Below, piece after piece: positions 52,143 to 60,226 of a stretch of 64,000 nt of DNA (the first letter of the stretch is position 1; the number at the start of each line of letters is the position of its first letter). The DNA lies in the NCBI RefSeq assembly GCF_000336755.1, contig NZ_AOLK01000023.1, forward strand, positions 115,070 to 179,069, given 5' to 3'. The translations under genes were made by a program, and so were the position numbers. The stretch is from Haloferax elongans ATCC BAA-1513. Its GTDB lineage: Archaea; Halobacteriota; Halobacteria; Halobacteriales; Haloferacaceae. The notes below the pieces were generated by a model. It made no database searches. It saw nothing but the letters and a program-made list of their open reading frames with translations, and was not told the DNA's origin.

Positions 52143-53103
52143 ACGCCCGCGCAGCTAACGAAATCGCTTCTTCGAGGTCGGGTCCGATTGGTGACCCGAC
52201 GACGATTCCATCCGCGTGGTCGAGCACCGCGGCCATCCGCTCGCTCACGTCATCCGGCGTGCCAGCCATCGAGAAGGCGTCTATCATCGCCGGGGTGACG
52301 AGGCCGAACGCCTCCGAGAACTCGCCCGCCGAAATCTTGTCGCCAATGTCGCTTGCGAGGTCAGCATCGAGACCGTGCCTGTCGAGGACCGGCGGGGCTG
52401 CTCCGGCGGTGATGAACGCGACAGGTGGGCGTGCCGCCTCGCGGGCCGCCGACTCGTCTTCCGAGATGGAGACGCTGGCGTAGGCCGCGAGCGTGAACTC
52501 GCCGCGCGAGTCAGGACGGTCGTCGCGGCCGATATCGACCTGTTCGCGTGCCCACGCGAGGTCGTCGGGATGGGAGCCGTTGAAGAGTAAGCCGTCGGCG
52601 TGCTTGCCCGCCATTCGGCACATGTGCGGCCCTTCGCCGCCGACGTAGACCGGAATCTCACCGGGAACGTCGAAATTGAGTCCAGCGTCGGTCGCTTCGA
52701 AGGTTCCGTCGTGGGTGACGCGTTTTCCGTCCCAGAGGTCCTGTGCGACTTTGAACGCTTCCAAGACAGAGCGGAGGCCGCGCTGGTCTTCGAGACCGAG
52801 GTTGCGGAGGGTCGAGGGGTCTCCAGGACCGATACCGAGGAGGCCGCGACCGTCCGAGGCTTCGGCGACGGTCGCCACCTTCGCGGCGAGCGTGACGGGA
52901 TGCATCTCGTAGGGGTTGGCGACACCGGGGCCGAGGCGAATCTCGTCGGTCTCGGCCGCGAGTCGCGCGAGGACCGCAAAGGGGTCGCGGTTGTTGTAGT
53001 GACACGAGACGAAACACGAGTCGTAGCCCTCGCGTTCCGCCTGCGTTCCCAGTTCGACGAGGTCAGATACCGGATGTTCCGGCGTGAGTTCGAGTCCGAG
53101 CAT
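52123..53103 (-). CDS. mer: LLM-class F420-dependent oxidoreductase (Mer-like)
   Basis: A 326-residue TIM-barrel flavin/F420 enzyme of the luciferase-like superfamily. Motifs: GYDSCFVSCHYNNRDPFAVL, the non-prolyl cis region and cofactor-binding GRGLLGIGPGDPSTLRNLGL, then VGGEGPHMCRMAGKHADGLL. It resembles 5,10-methylenetetrahydromethanopterin reductase, which haloarchaea are thought to use with tetrahydrofolate. It is next to cofE, which makes F420, supporting F420 as cofactor. Substrate is inferred, not shown. Confidence 0.85.
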   Translation of the reverse strand: MLGLELTPEHPVSDLVELGTQAEREGYDSCFVSCHYNNRDPFAVLARLAAETDEIRLGPGVANPYEMHPVTLAAKVATVAEASDGRGLLGIGPGDPSTLRNLGLEDQRGLRSVLEAFKVAQDLWDGKRVTHDGTFEATDAGLNFDVPGEIPVYVGGEGPHMCRMAGKHADGLLFNGSHPDDLAWAREQVDIGRDDRPDSRGEFTLAAYASVSISEDESAAREAARPPVAFITAGAAPPVLDRHGLDADLASDIGDKISAGEFSEAFGLVTPAMIDAFSMAGTPDDVSERMAAVLDHADGIVVGSPIGPDLEEAISLAARAFTESRA

Positions 53104-53124
53104 GGTGTGAAAGTGAGCGTTCGG

Positions 53125-53889
53125 TCAGTTCGTATCGGGGTCGTAGGTCCACCCGCGGAGCGCCTGTCGGACGAAGTCGCCCTCGATGTCGCGGTAGTGG
53201 GCGTGGCTCTCGCCGTGGTCGCCCCACTCGAAGCCGCGAACGACGACCACGGGCGTTCCGTCGTCGCCCTCTCCTTGGACGAGGTTGGCGGCCGCGGCGA
53301 GTTCGTCCACGACGCTCTCGACAGTGACGCCGAGTTCGCGCCCGTCGCGGTCGGTCTCACCGCGCCAGTCGCGCGAGGGGGCCATGCCCGCCCAGCCGAG
53401 TGCGACACCCCGCTGGCCGTGACGGAAGGGCCGCCCCGACGTGTCGGAGACGATGACGCGGTCGGCGTCGATACCGGCGCGGATGCGCTCGGCCGACTCG
53501 CTGGGGCGCTTCGGGAGCAACAGGAGGTCGTGGTCGGGGACGTTCGACCGGTCGATACCGGCGTTGACGCCGACGTGGCCGAACCGCGTCTCCGTCAGGA
53601 GGAACGGTTCGGTCATCACGAGGTCGACGCTCTCTTCGAGGACCGCCTGCGCGAATCGCGGGTCCTTCTCCTCGTCGGTGAGTTCCGAGAGGCGGGCCGC
53701 GAGTTCTCGCGCCCGCGGACCGGCCGGGAAATCGTCGAGGTCGGCGAACCGCCCTTCGGCCTTCGAGACGACTGTCGAAGCGACGCACACGACGTCGTCG
53801 GGGCGGAGGTCGACGCGCTCGGCGATGATGCGCGCGAGGTCGTCGCCCGCGCGAATCTCGGGCACGTCGGGAACGGCGAACAACTCCAT
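53125..53889 (-). CDS. cofE: Coenzyme F420-0:L-glutamate ligase
   Basis: A 254-residue enzyme that adds glutamates to F420-0 using GTP. Motifs: DVVCVASTVVSKAEGRFADL, VGVNAGIDRSNVPDHDLLLL and VIVSDTSGRPFRHGQRGVAL (with the conserved SDTxGRPFR). Length fits the archaeal stand-alone enzyme without the FbiB nitroreductase fusion. ATG at 53889. It lies 21 bases upstream of the LLM gene in the same direction, a likely operon for F420 use. Confidence 0.95.
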   Translation of the reverse strand: MELFAVPDVPEIRAGDDLARIIAERVDLRPDDVVCVASTVVSKAEGRFADLDDFPAGPRARELAARLSELTDEEKDPRFAQAVLEESVDLVMTEPFLLTETRFGHVGVNAGIDRSNVPDHDLLLLPKRPSESAERIRAGIDADRVIVSDTSGRPFRHGQRGVALGWAGMAPSRDWRGETDRDGRELGVTVESVVDELAAAANLVQGEGDDGTPVVVVRGFEWGDHGESHAHYRDIEGDFVRQALRGWTYDPDTN

Positions 53890-54012
53890 ACGGGAGGGGA
53901 CGGCGACGGCGGTGAAAAACCACGGGATGCTGGCGAAGGGGGCCGGTATCGGGACCGCCCGACAGGGAGGAACCCGCGACATTGTTAAGATGTGTCAAAC
54001 ACAGGTCAGCGC

Positions 54013-54399
54013 ATGGACGACCGACCGATAGACCCCATGGGGAGAGACACGGTCGAGGAGTACCTCGAATACGTGGGGCGCGTTCCGCAGGAGATTCGCG
54101 ACCGCGTCGACAGAGACGTCCATCCGCTGACTGGCGAGAAGACCTCGTTTCGGCTGAACAATCACGTTCTCTTCGCGGAACTGTATCTCTTGGCCGAGGA
54201 GTCGGAGACGAGTCCGACGCCGGTCGATATGACGAAGTTCGGCGCATTCCACGTCTCCTTTTACCGCGACCGCTTCGGGACGTTCGCCTGTGGCGTCGAG
54301 TTCGCCGGTCTCGAACCGAACTTCCATTCGCCCGAAGAGCGATTGCGATACGACGAATACGACGTCTCGGAGTTCTACACCCAGCCGAGAGACGACTGA
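54013..54399 (+). CDS. Haloarchaeal protein of unknown function, 128 residues
   Basis: From ATG 54013, about 27 bases after an ATTGTTAAGA TATA-like box, hence probably leaderless. MGRDTVEEYLEYVGRVPQEI, then VHPLTGEKTSFRLNNHVLFA and VSFYRDRFGTFACGVEFAGL. One cysteine and several aromatic residues. No family recognised. It is divergent from cofE and convergent with the phosphoesterase. Confidence 0.75.
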   Translation: MDDRPIDPMGRDTVEEYLEYVGRVPQEIRDRVDRDVHPLTGEKTSFRLNNHVLFAELYLLAEESETSPTPVDMTKFGAFHVSFYRDRFGTFACGVEFAGLEPNFHSPEERLRYDEYDVSEFYTQPRDD

Positions 54400-54442
54400 C
54401 TGAAGCCGAAACCAGGACCGACGACCTCACCGAGACAGGTCG

Positions 54443-54937
54443 TCAGTCCCCACTGACGACATCGACTTCGAGGTCCCCGTCCTCGACGGTTCCGACCATC
54501 ATCGTCGCGTCGTCACTCGGGTCCGGCGCGGTCGCCGTTCCCGGATTGAGGACTCTGACGCCGTTGGCGACCTCGTCGACGACTTCGTGTATGTGACCGG
54601 CGATACCGATTGCGTCCCGTCCGGCGGCGTCGATGACCGTCTGCGCGACCCGCGACACGTACCCGGTTCGCGTCCCCGTCCCGTGGGTGACGACGAACGT
54701 CGCCCCGGCGGCCTCGACGATATCCACGTACGGCAGGTCGATACGCGGCGGGTCGACGTTTCCGCGGACCCCGACGAACTCCGTGGCGAGGTCGCGAATG
54801 TGTTCGAGCGTCTCCGGCGAGTCGAAGTCGCCCGCGTGAATCACGAGGTCGGCGCGTTCGACGCGAGTTTCGACCCACTCCGGAATCGTCGACGCTCTCC
54901 CCGGGACGTGCGTATCGCTCAGGATGGCCAGATACAT
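54443..54937 (-). CDS. YfcE/MJ0936-type metallophosphoesterase
   Basis: A 164-residue phosphodiesterase from the ATG at 54937. Metal-binding motifs: LAILSDTHVPG (D-x-H), VIHAGDFDS, VGVRGNVDPP (GN-D), FVVTHGTGT and IGIAGHIHEV (GH-H), in the order typical of the family. Members hydrolyse phosphodiesters in vitro; the physiological substrate is unknown. It is divergent from the following gene with 61 bases between. Confidence 0.92.
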   Translation of the reverse strand: MYLAILSDTHVPGRASTIPEWVETRVERADLVIHAGDFDSPETLEHIRDLATEFVGVRGNVDPPRIDLPYVDIVEAAGATFVVTHGTGTRTGYVSRVAQTVIDAAGRDAIGIAGHIHEVVDEVANGVRVLNPGTATAPDPSDDATMMVGTVEDGDLEVDVVSGD

Positions 54938-54998
54938 GTCTCTCACATAGCGCGACGGTGGAATAGTCATTTTGTCACTGCCGAGCGTACTTCAGGAT

Positions 54999-56261
54999 AT
55001 GGCACACGTCGTCACCGCGTTTCTCCGCAACCGGGGACGCATCCTGCTCACCCGCCGCAGCGACGCCGTCGGCACCTACAGCGGTAAGTGGGCTGGCGTC
55101 TCGGGATACGTCGAGGGCGACCCTAACGACGCCGAAGACGACGCGCGAAGAGAACTCGAAGAGGAAGTCGGCGTCACCGAGGCGACGCTGGCCAACACCG
55201 CCCAACCGATGCACATCACCGACGGCGAGCGCGAGTGGACCGTCCACGCGTTCATGTTCGACGTGAACCACCGCGACATTGCTCCGAACGAGGAACTCGC
55301 CGCGGTGGAGTGGGTCCACGCCCCGGTCATCTGCGAGCGCGACACCGTCCCCGAGTTGTGGCCGACGTACCGCCGAGTGGCACCAACGCTCGAAACCGTC
55401 CAGACAGACGACGCCCACGGCTCTGCGTGGGTGTCGCTTCGGGCGCTCGAAGTCCTCCGGGACGCCGCCTCAGACGCCGAATCGTGGGAAGTACTCGTCT
55501 CGTTTGGCCGCAGCCTACGCGACGCCCGGCCCAGCATGGCCGCCGTCACGAACCGCGTGAACCGCGTGTTGGCCGACGCCGCAGGGGACACGGAGGCGCT
55601 GTGCCAACGAGCTGCGGCGGAAATCGACGCCGCAGCAGAAGCCGACGACGTCGCCTCGGCGGAGGCTGCGCAACTGCTTCGAACAGAGGGCTACGACCAC
55701 GTGGCGACGCTCTCGCGCTCAGGGACCGTCCGCGCAGCACTCGAAGACGCGGGGCCGAGCGTCCTCGTCGCCGAGTCCCGGCCGGGGCTCGAAGGAGTCA
55801 CCGTCGCCGAATCGCTGGCGAAGAAGGGTCTCGAAACCACGCTCACGACCGACGCCGCGCTTCCCGGCCTCGTCGCGGACGGGGCTGTCGATGCTGTCCT
55901 CGTCGGTGCCGACGCTGTTCTCTCGTCTGGAGACGTGGTGAACAAGGTCGGAAGCTACCCCGTCGCACTGGCGGCCGCCCGCGCCGATGTGCCCGTTTTC
56001 GCCGTCTGCGCCCGCGACAAGATTCGCGGCGACGACACCGTCGTCGGCGAGGAAGGCGGCGCGTTGTACGACGGAGACCTGCCGATTACGGTATCGAATC
56101 CGCTGTTCGAACTTGTTCCGTCGGACCTCGCCGATGGCGTCGTTACTGAGGAGGGGAGGCTGGATTCGGACGGTGTCGAGCGCGTCGCGGCCGAGCACGC
56201 CGAACTCGCTCGGTGGGACGAGTCCACGTCGTCGGGAGCGGACGCGGGCGGCGACGGCTAA
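54999..56261 (+). CDS. Fusion of Nudix hydrolase with an eIF2B-like domain
   Basis: A 420-residue protein. Residues about 1-140 are a Nudix domain (GVSGYVEGDPNDAEDDARRE, then LEEEVGV; the Nudix box has one extra residue in the loop but the EExG end is intact). From about 175 a domain like the eIF2B alpha/ribose-1,5-bisphosphate isomerase family follows: EGYDHVATLSRSGTVRAALE, then VLVAESRPGLEG and DAVLVGADAVLSSGDVVNKV, the sugar-phosphate/nucleotide-binding signature. Such fusions are known in haloarchaea; a role in nucleotide or ribose phosphate salvage is plausible. ATG at 54999. Confidence 0.88.
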   Translation: MAHVVTAFLRNRGRILLTRRSDAVGTYSGKWAGVSGYVEGDPNDAEDDARRELEEEVGVTEATLANTAQPMHITDGEREWTVHAFMFDVNHRDIAPNEELAAVEWVHAPVICERDTVPELWPTYRRVAPTLETVQTDDAHGSAWVSLRALEVLRDAASDAESWEVLVSFGRSLRDARPSMAAVTNRVNRVLADAAGDTEALCQRAAAEIDAAAEADDVASAEAAQLLRTEGYDHVATLSRSGTVRAALEDAGPSVLVAESRPGLEGVTVAESLAKKGLETTLTTDAALPGLVADGAVDAVLVGADAVLSSGDVVNKVGSYPVALAAARADVPVFAVCARDKIRGDDTVVGEEGGALYDGDLPITVSNPLFELVPSDLADGVVTEEGRLDSDGVERVAAEHAELARWDESTSSGADAGGDG

Positions 56262-56344
56262 GAGATACTTGCGGGTCGTCTCGCGCGGCCGCCAAATTGA
56301 TGCTACCGTAGGGAGAGCACCGTCACAGGGCCCCGTTCCGAACG

Positions 56345-56500
56345 ATGGCAAACCCAGTCGAAGTGCTCAGTTTGTTGGTGGTGCTGGAGTTCGTGATTAT
56401 GTCCGCGATAGTGCTGGTCTTGGTTCCGCTGGAAGTTGCAGCCCCGATTATCCCGCTTTTGCTCGTCTTCTTGGTCGCGTTGCAGTTGTATCGTTCGTGA
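56345..56500 (+). CDS. 51-residue membrane protein
   Basis: ATG at 56345 to TGA at 56498-56500: MANPVEVLSLLVVLEFVIMS, then AIVLVLVPLEVAAPIIPLLL and a short end QLYRS. Almost entirely hydrophobic, so two membrane helices are likely. The frame is short, but its uninterrupted hydrophobicity supports it. It is the last gene with host-like composition before the AT-rich island. Confidence 0.6.
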   Translation: MANPVEVLSLLVVLEFVIMSAIVLVLVPLEVAAPIIPLLLVFLVALQLYRS

Positions 56501-56934
56501 GGCTGTGACTGTATTCCGAGTGGGAGTAGGCAGGTTAGTTCACGAACTTGGTGTGTCGATGTCGATTCGGCCGTCGCCCGTGACTCGCACGGCGACACTC
56601 TTCACGGCGACAGAAGTCGATTCTTGTTGCCATTTATATGATTAGTTAAGTGTATGTTCGGGCTCTTCTTTCAGCAACGTTTGAGAATATTGCTGATTTG
56701 GTGTTTTAGCCGAGTTGAATTAAAATGGTTTTACTATATGACTTGATAGTCAACAAAGGCATCGCTGAAGTCAGGTATTCGCCGATAGCTTCACCAGAGA
56801 AGTCAACAATTTGTCATCAAGAATGTACTGAACTAATTCGTGTTGGCCCTCTGATGTACACCCAATGATCCGTGAAGAAATGCTGCCCTACTCGTAATCC
56901 CGGAGTGCCATTAATTCAAACGCCGCCACTTAGT
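56501..56934. other. Intergenic composition boundary
   Basis: GC-rich to about 56630 and then distinctly AT-rich, with no convincing gene until the methyltransferase stop at 56935. The frames that cross it are overlap shadows. The shift from chromosomal to island composition falls here; I could not find a tRNA gene or clear attachment-site repeat. Confidence 0.6.
56540..56605 (-). pseudogene. Possible tiny ORF or remnant at the island edge
   Basis: GTG at 56605 to TGA at 56540-56542 encodes 21 residues (KSVAVRVTGDGRIDIDTPSS) with host-like codon use and a beta-strand pattern typical of haloarchaeal proteins. A CATATAAATGG TATA-like box lies about 30 bases upstream on the minus strand. It could be the tail of a gene cut by the island, or chance. 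Confidence 0.2.
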
Positions 56935-59091
56935 CTACTGAATGCTTCCCACAGTAGAAGGTTCAGAGTCAATTTGAATTTCCTGATGGAACATGTCGGC
57001 GAGGTATGTATCGATCTGTTTGATGACGTCTTCCTCGTCCTCAGAGTCGCTACGTGCAGTAGTGCAGAGGTCGTCGAAGAGACTAGCAAGAGTGGTAGTT
57101 TGTTCATCCGTGAGGTCTCCTGGGTCCATAACGAGTGCCTCTTTCAACTCGTTTGGTTCTACCTTTTTAAGTCCAGTAGCATATGTTCGGCCTGCTTTTC
57201 GAACAATTTCGTCGGCAACACTGCTGTTGAGATACGAAAGAAGCGCTTTCGTTTGCTGTTTGTCGTATTCGTCAACATATATGCAGTGCAGGTTGTTCAG
57301 GTTCCGAACTCCGGCTTCGTTGTGGGTGAATTTGAAACCCTGTTTTGACATATAGGTCGCGAGAATGTCTGCCGGTTCTCGACGTTCCACAAGGTACCAT
57401 GGGTCACGGTTACTAGCCAAGTAGCTCGTATCTGCTCCTATTTCTTCCCCATACCGTAGGTATGCGTCAAGCGCAACGTCGTCGATCTCGCTACGGTTCT
57501 CATTGACGTGGTATAATAACCAAACTTCCTCACCATCAGCTGTCCACTCCTCAAAATCTTCGTCGGTGTAATTGTAGCGAGGTTTGCCTCGCGACTTCCG
57601 AACTAGAGGGGACAAGTATTTCGTATCGAGTTGCGCCGCTTTCACTTCGTGTTCTGTGAGGCAGAAGTAATCATTCTTACCTGTTGCAATACCTCGCTTT
57701 AGAGTCCCGATTTCTCGGAGAGGCTTTAGATCAGGACTCTTGGCGATTGGATTGGTTTCGGTGTCTGGTCCGAAATGGTGAGTCCATTTCTCATCTGGTG
57801 ATAGTTTAGTTTGGTCGACCAATTGGATGTGACCATAATTTGTGACTCCTTCGGCACCGTTCTTGATATCGTCGAGTAGTTCGTCGCCCAGTGACCAATC
57901 AGATAGCTCAATGAACTGGGTATGGCCCGAATCTTCGTCACCTGTTTTCTTTTCGAGGAGTGTGATACAGGAGGTTGTTTTTGCACCGTCGAATATCAGC
58001 GAGTCCTGGTTGTTGTGTAGGATTAGGGCCTTGATGTGGAACTCGTTGAGCAGGAACTGCTTGAGTGGTTCTCCATAGTTCGTTTCCAAGAACTCAGATG
58101 GAGTGAGGAACGCCATTTTCCCCCCAGGTGCCAGGAACTGCGCTGCGTGGATGAAAAAGAAGAGATACATTGGAGAGTGTCCAGATAGTGATAGGCCCGA
58201 CTCAGCTTGTGCGATCTCTTTGATTCGGCTTTTATCGAACTTACTCAGTTCGTGGTGACGTGAATATGGTGGATTGGATAGGATAGCATCGAATTCAGGG
58301 AATTGGATCGCTTTCTCGGTATCCAGTCGCTCCTTTGCGTCTGGGTTGACAGTCTCCATGAAGTCTCCGGCGAATACCTTTGGTGACCCTTCGCCGTTCA
58401 CGAGTTTGAGTGCGGTAGCAGACATCACCACGGCGAGTTCACTGAGATCGATACCATACATCTCATTGACGCGAGAGGGCCCAGGAAGCCCGATCTTGGT
58501 TTCGTACGCACATGCGGTTAACGCACCTGCCCCCATGCCCGGATCAAGTACTGTATCTTCTGCTGTATCAATCGACCAGTCAGCTAGTATTCGTGCAACG
58601 TGGTCCGGGGTTCGGAATTGGCCGAGTTTACGGCGAGAATCTTGGAGGACTATCTCCTCAAAGATACGCCCGATTAGCTCAGGTTTATTATCGGCATCTA
58701 ACAGAAGGTGACGGGCGTCGATAACCGGGTGAAGCGTATCATCGCCTGCTGCCTGTGCTATTTCGTCAAGGAAGTATCTAGTGAACGCTTCGTTATTGGT
58801 TTCTTTTTTAGCAATGGCGAAGCATTCAGCGAGAGTTTGCTGCGAGCCCAGCTTTGGGAGGTCGACACCGTCAAGTCTGTAAACGGAGTACAGAGCAGAT
58901 TTCAGTAGAGTACTAAATGCTGCCTGTTTGGCTATTGTAAGGTTAGAATTTTCGTGTTGATCGAGTCCATGGAGACTCTTCCAGTGTTCCGCTTTTTTAT
59001 TAAGTGTGGATTCTTGGGCAAGGGGAACCTGCTGGTGTATGGCCTCTCCAGCTTCAATAATCGAGTCATGGAGTGATGGCCTTTCAGACAT
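56935..59091 (-). CDS. N6-adenine DNA methyltransferase
   Basis: A 718-residue class I methyltransferase from the ATG at 59091. Motif X region RRKLGQFRTP (153-162), AdoMet motif I VLDPGMGAGAL (181-191), GIDLSELA (213-220) and motif IV NPPY (273-276) are in the gamma-class order. The C-terminal third, from about 440, should be the target-recognition domain (YFCLTEHEVKAAQL, then NNLHCIYVDEYDKQQTKALL), resembling TaqI/Eco57I-type proteins. No nuclease or helicase motif is visible in the chain. Whether it is the modification half of an R-M or BREX-like system or an orphan is not shown. Codon use is AT-richer than the host genes. Confidence 0.92.
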   Translation of the reverse strand: MSERPSLHDSIIEAGEAIHQQVPLAQESTLNKKAEHWKSLHGLDQHENSNLTIAKQAAFSTLLKSALYSVYRLDGVDLPKLGSQQTLAECFAIAKKETNNEAFTRYFLDEIAQAAGDDTLHPVIDARHLLLDADNKPELIGRIFEEIVLQDSRRKLGQFRTPDHVARILADWSIDTAEDTVLDPGMGAGALTACAYETKIGLPGPSRVNEMYGIDLSELAVVMSATALKLVNGEGSPKVFAGDFMETVNPDAKERLDTEKAIQFPEFDAILSNPPYSRHHELSKFDKSRIKEIAQAESGLSLSGHSPMYLFFFIHAAQFLAPGGKMAFLTPSEFLETNYGEPLKQFLLNEFHIKALILHNNQDSLIFDGAKTTSCITLLEKKTGDEDSGHTQFIELSDWSLGDELLDDIKNGAEGVTNYGHIQLVDQTKLSPDEKWTHHFGPDTETNPIAKSPDLKPLREIGTLKRGIATGKNDYFCLTEHEVKAAQLDTKYLSPLVRKSRGKPRYNYTDEDFEEWTADGEEVWLLYHVNENRSEIDDVALDAYLRYGEEIGADTSYLASNRDPWYLVERREPADILATYMSKQGFKFTHNEAGVRNLNNLHCIYVDEYDKQQTKALLSYLNSSVADEIVRKAGRTYATGLKKVEPNELKEALVMDPGDLTDEQTTTLASLFDDLCTTARSDSEDEEDVIKQIDTYLADMFHQEIQIDSEPSTVGSIQ

Positions 59092-59431
59092 TTCAGTTAT
59101 GTTGTTGGTGGTAAACGGAAGGATGATTCTTATAAATACTGACTTCACTATCAGGAATATCGTCTATTTGAAATGAGAGGGGTGTTTGGATTGAAAGTGT
59201 ATGCATTCTCACTCTTTTATACTCATTGACCTTGTTCTAGAAAGACCTATCCTTACGTTCTCGGCAGTCCTTTTTTACAAACAGATTATCTGTGGTGTCG
59301 CATATCGGGTTCAACATGTCACCTGATGTGATGAAGCGGATGGTGAAGAGATTCTAGTAGTCCATGCACCAGGTGCTTGAACCACCACTACATTGGGAAG
59401 GCCACCGTTGAGAATGGCACCTAGAGCCCGC
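59092..59431. other. AT-rich gap upstream of the methyltransferase
   Basis: About 340 bases without a credible gene. A minus-strand TATA-like AGTATTTATA (59131-59140) lies about 40 bases upstream of the methyltransferase ATG, suggesting an own promoter with a leader of about 14 bases. A long minus-strand frame at 59311-59625 overlaps the peptidase gene and is not credible. No RNA-gene-like or repeat-array structure is seen. Confidence 0.5.
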
Positions 59432-60169
59432 TCAAACAGGCCCTTGAGAGAGAAGTCGTTGCCACTGGCGATTATGATGCACGGCGTACCAGAATCCCTG
59501 TAGTTCGTCCCGGTATGTTTGGTACCCCGGCACGAGAGTATCCACGAGTTCCCAGAATGCCTCAGTGTGGTCTGGTTCACGCAGGTGGGACACCTCGTGG
59601 GCGACAAGATAGCGGAGGTGTCCAATTGGGAGGAACGCGCAGCGCAGATTGAAATTTAACGTGTCTCCGTTCGAACAGCTGGCCCATTTTGTCCGCTGTG
59701 AACGGATACTTAATTTCGAATAAGTTACATTTATCTGCTCACAGAAATCTGAAGCAATCGCCTTAATTGCAACAGAAAGTGCCTGTCGAAGCTTATTATA
59801 GAGGTACTGTTCGGTTGACTTCGATTCGGGTGATGTAACACGTAATGTCGCAGCATCGATGCTGAGATCGTATTGGCCAGTCCGTTCAATGAGGGAGTAG
59901 CTCTTTCCCCAAATAGTGAATTCTTCTTCCAATACCTCGTACTGTTCTCGAATCGCTAAGAGCTTAGCCTGCTGTTCATGATACTCTTCCGCAATCCAGT
60001 CCTCTTCGCGAGCAACCAATGTGTGCCCCGGTGTGTCCGGCGGAACAATGACAGCAAGCGTGCCATCAGGATTGAGTGTGATTCGGGGGTGCTCAACCTC
60101 TCTCCGGTCAATTGAGTAAGGAAGTCGCTCGCCGGAAGGGAGAGTCACCGATTTCGGGCCGCTGCTCAC
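59432..60169 (-). CDS. YgjP/DUF45-type zinc metallopeptidase
   Basis: A 245-residue protein from the GTG at 60169. The catalytic core is LRYLVAHEVSHLREPDHTEA with the HExxH pair (His191, His195) and a third ligand in DHTEAFW; TKWASCSNGDTLNFNLR is a typical upstream region. YgjP-like proteins are often found next to type I restriction genes. The start 60169 is preferred over the GTG at 60187 because it lies about 28 bases from the shared TATA-like box, so it could be leaderless. It precedes the methyltransferase by 340 bases in the same direction. Confidence 0.9.
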   Translation of the reverse strand: MSSGPKSVTLPSGERLPYSIDRREVEHPRITLNPDGTLAVIVPPDTPGHTLVAREEDWIAEEYHEQQAKLLAIREQYEVLEEEFTIWGKSYSLIERTGQYDLSIDAATLRVTSPESKSTEQYLYNKLRQALSVAIKAIASDFCEQINVTYSKLSIRSQRTKWASCSNGDTLNFNLRCAFLPIGHLRYLVAHEVSHLREPDHTEAFWELVDTLVPGYQTYRDELQGFWYAVHHNRQWQRLLSQGPV

Positions 60170-60194
60170 GCTGGTGAAAGCGTACACCCTGGAT

Positions 60195-60202
60195 ACTTTT
60201 AA
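60195..60202. promoter_or_regulatory. Single TATA-like box between two divergent leaderless genes
   Basis: ACTTTTAA (minus strand TTAAAAGT) lies about 28 bases from both the GTG at 60169 (leftward) and the ATG at 60227 (rightward). Both spacings are what is needed for leaderless starts, so one element may serve both genes. No other AT-rich box lies in the 57-base gap. Confidence 0.45.
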
Positions 60203-60226
60203 CCTTGCCTACGGTGAGATTAGCCA

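Noticed and set aside
59311-59625. 104-codon minus-strand frame near the peptidase gene
   Set aside because: It overlaps the peptidase coding region in another frame and lacks a credible start or domain.
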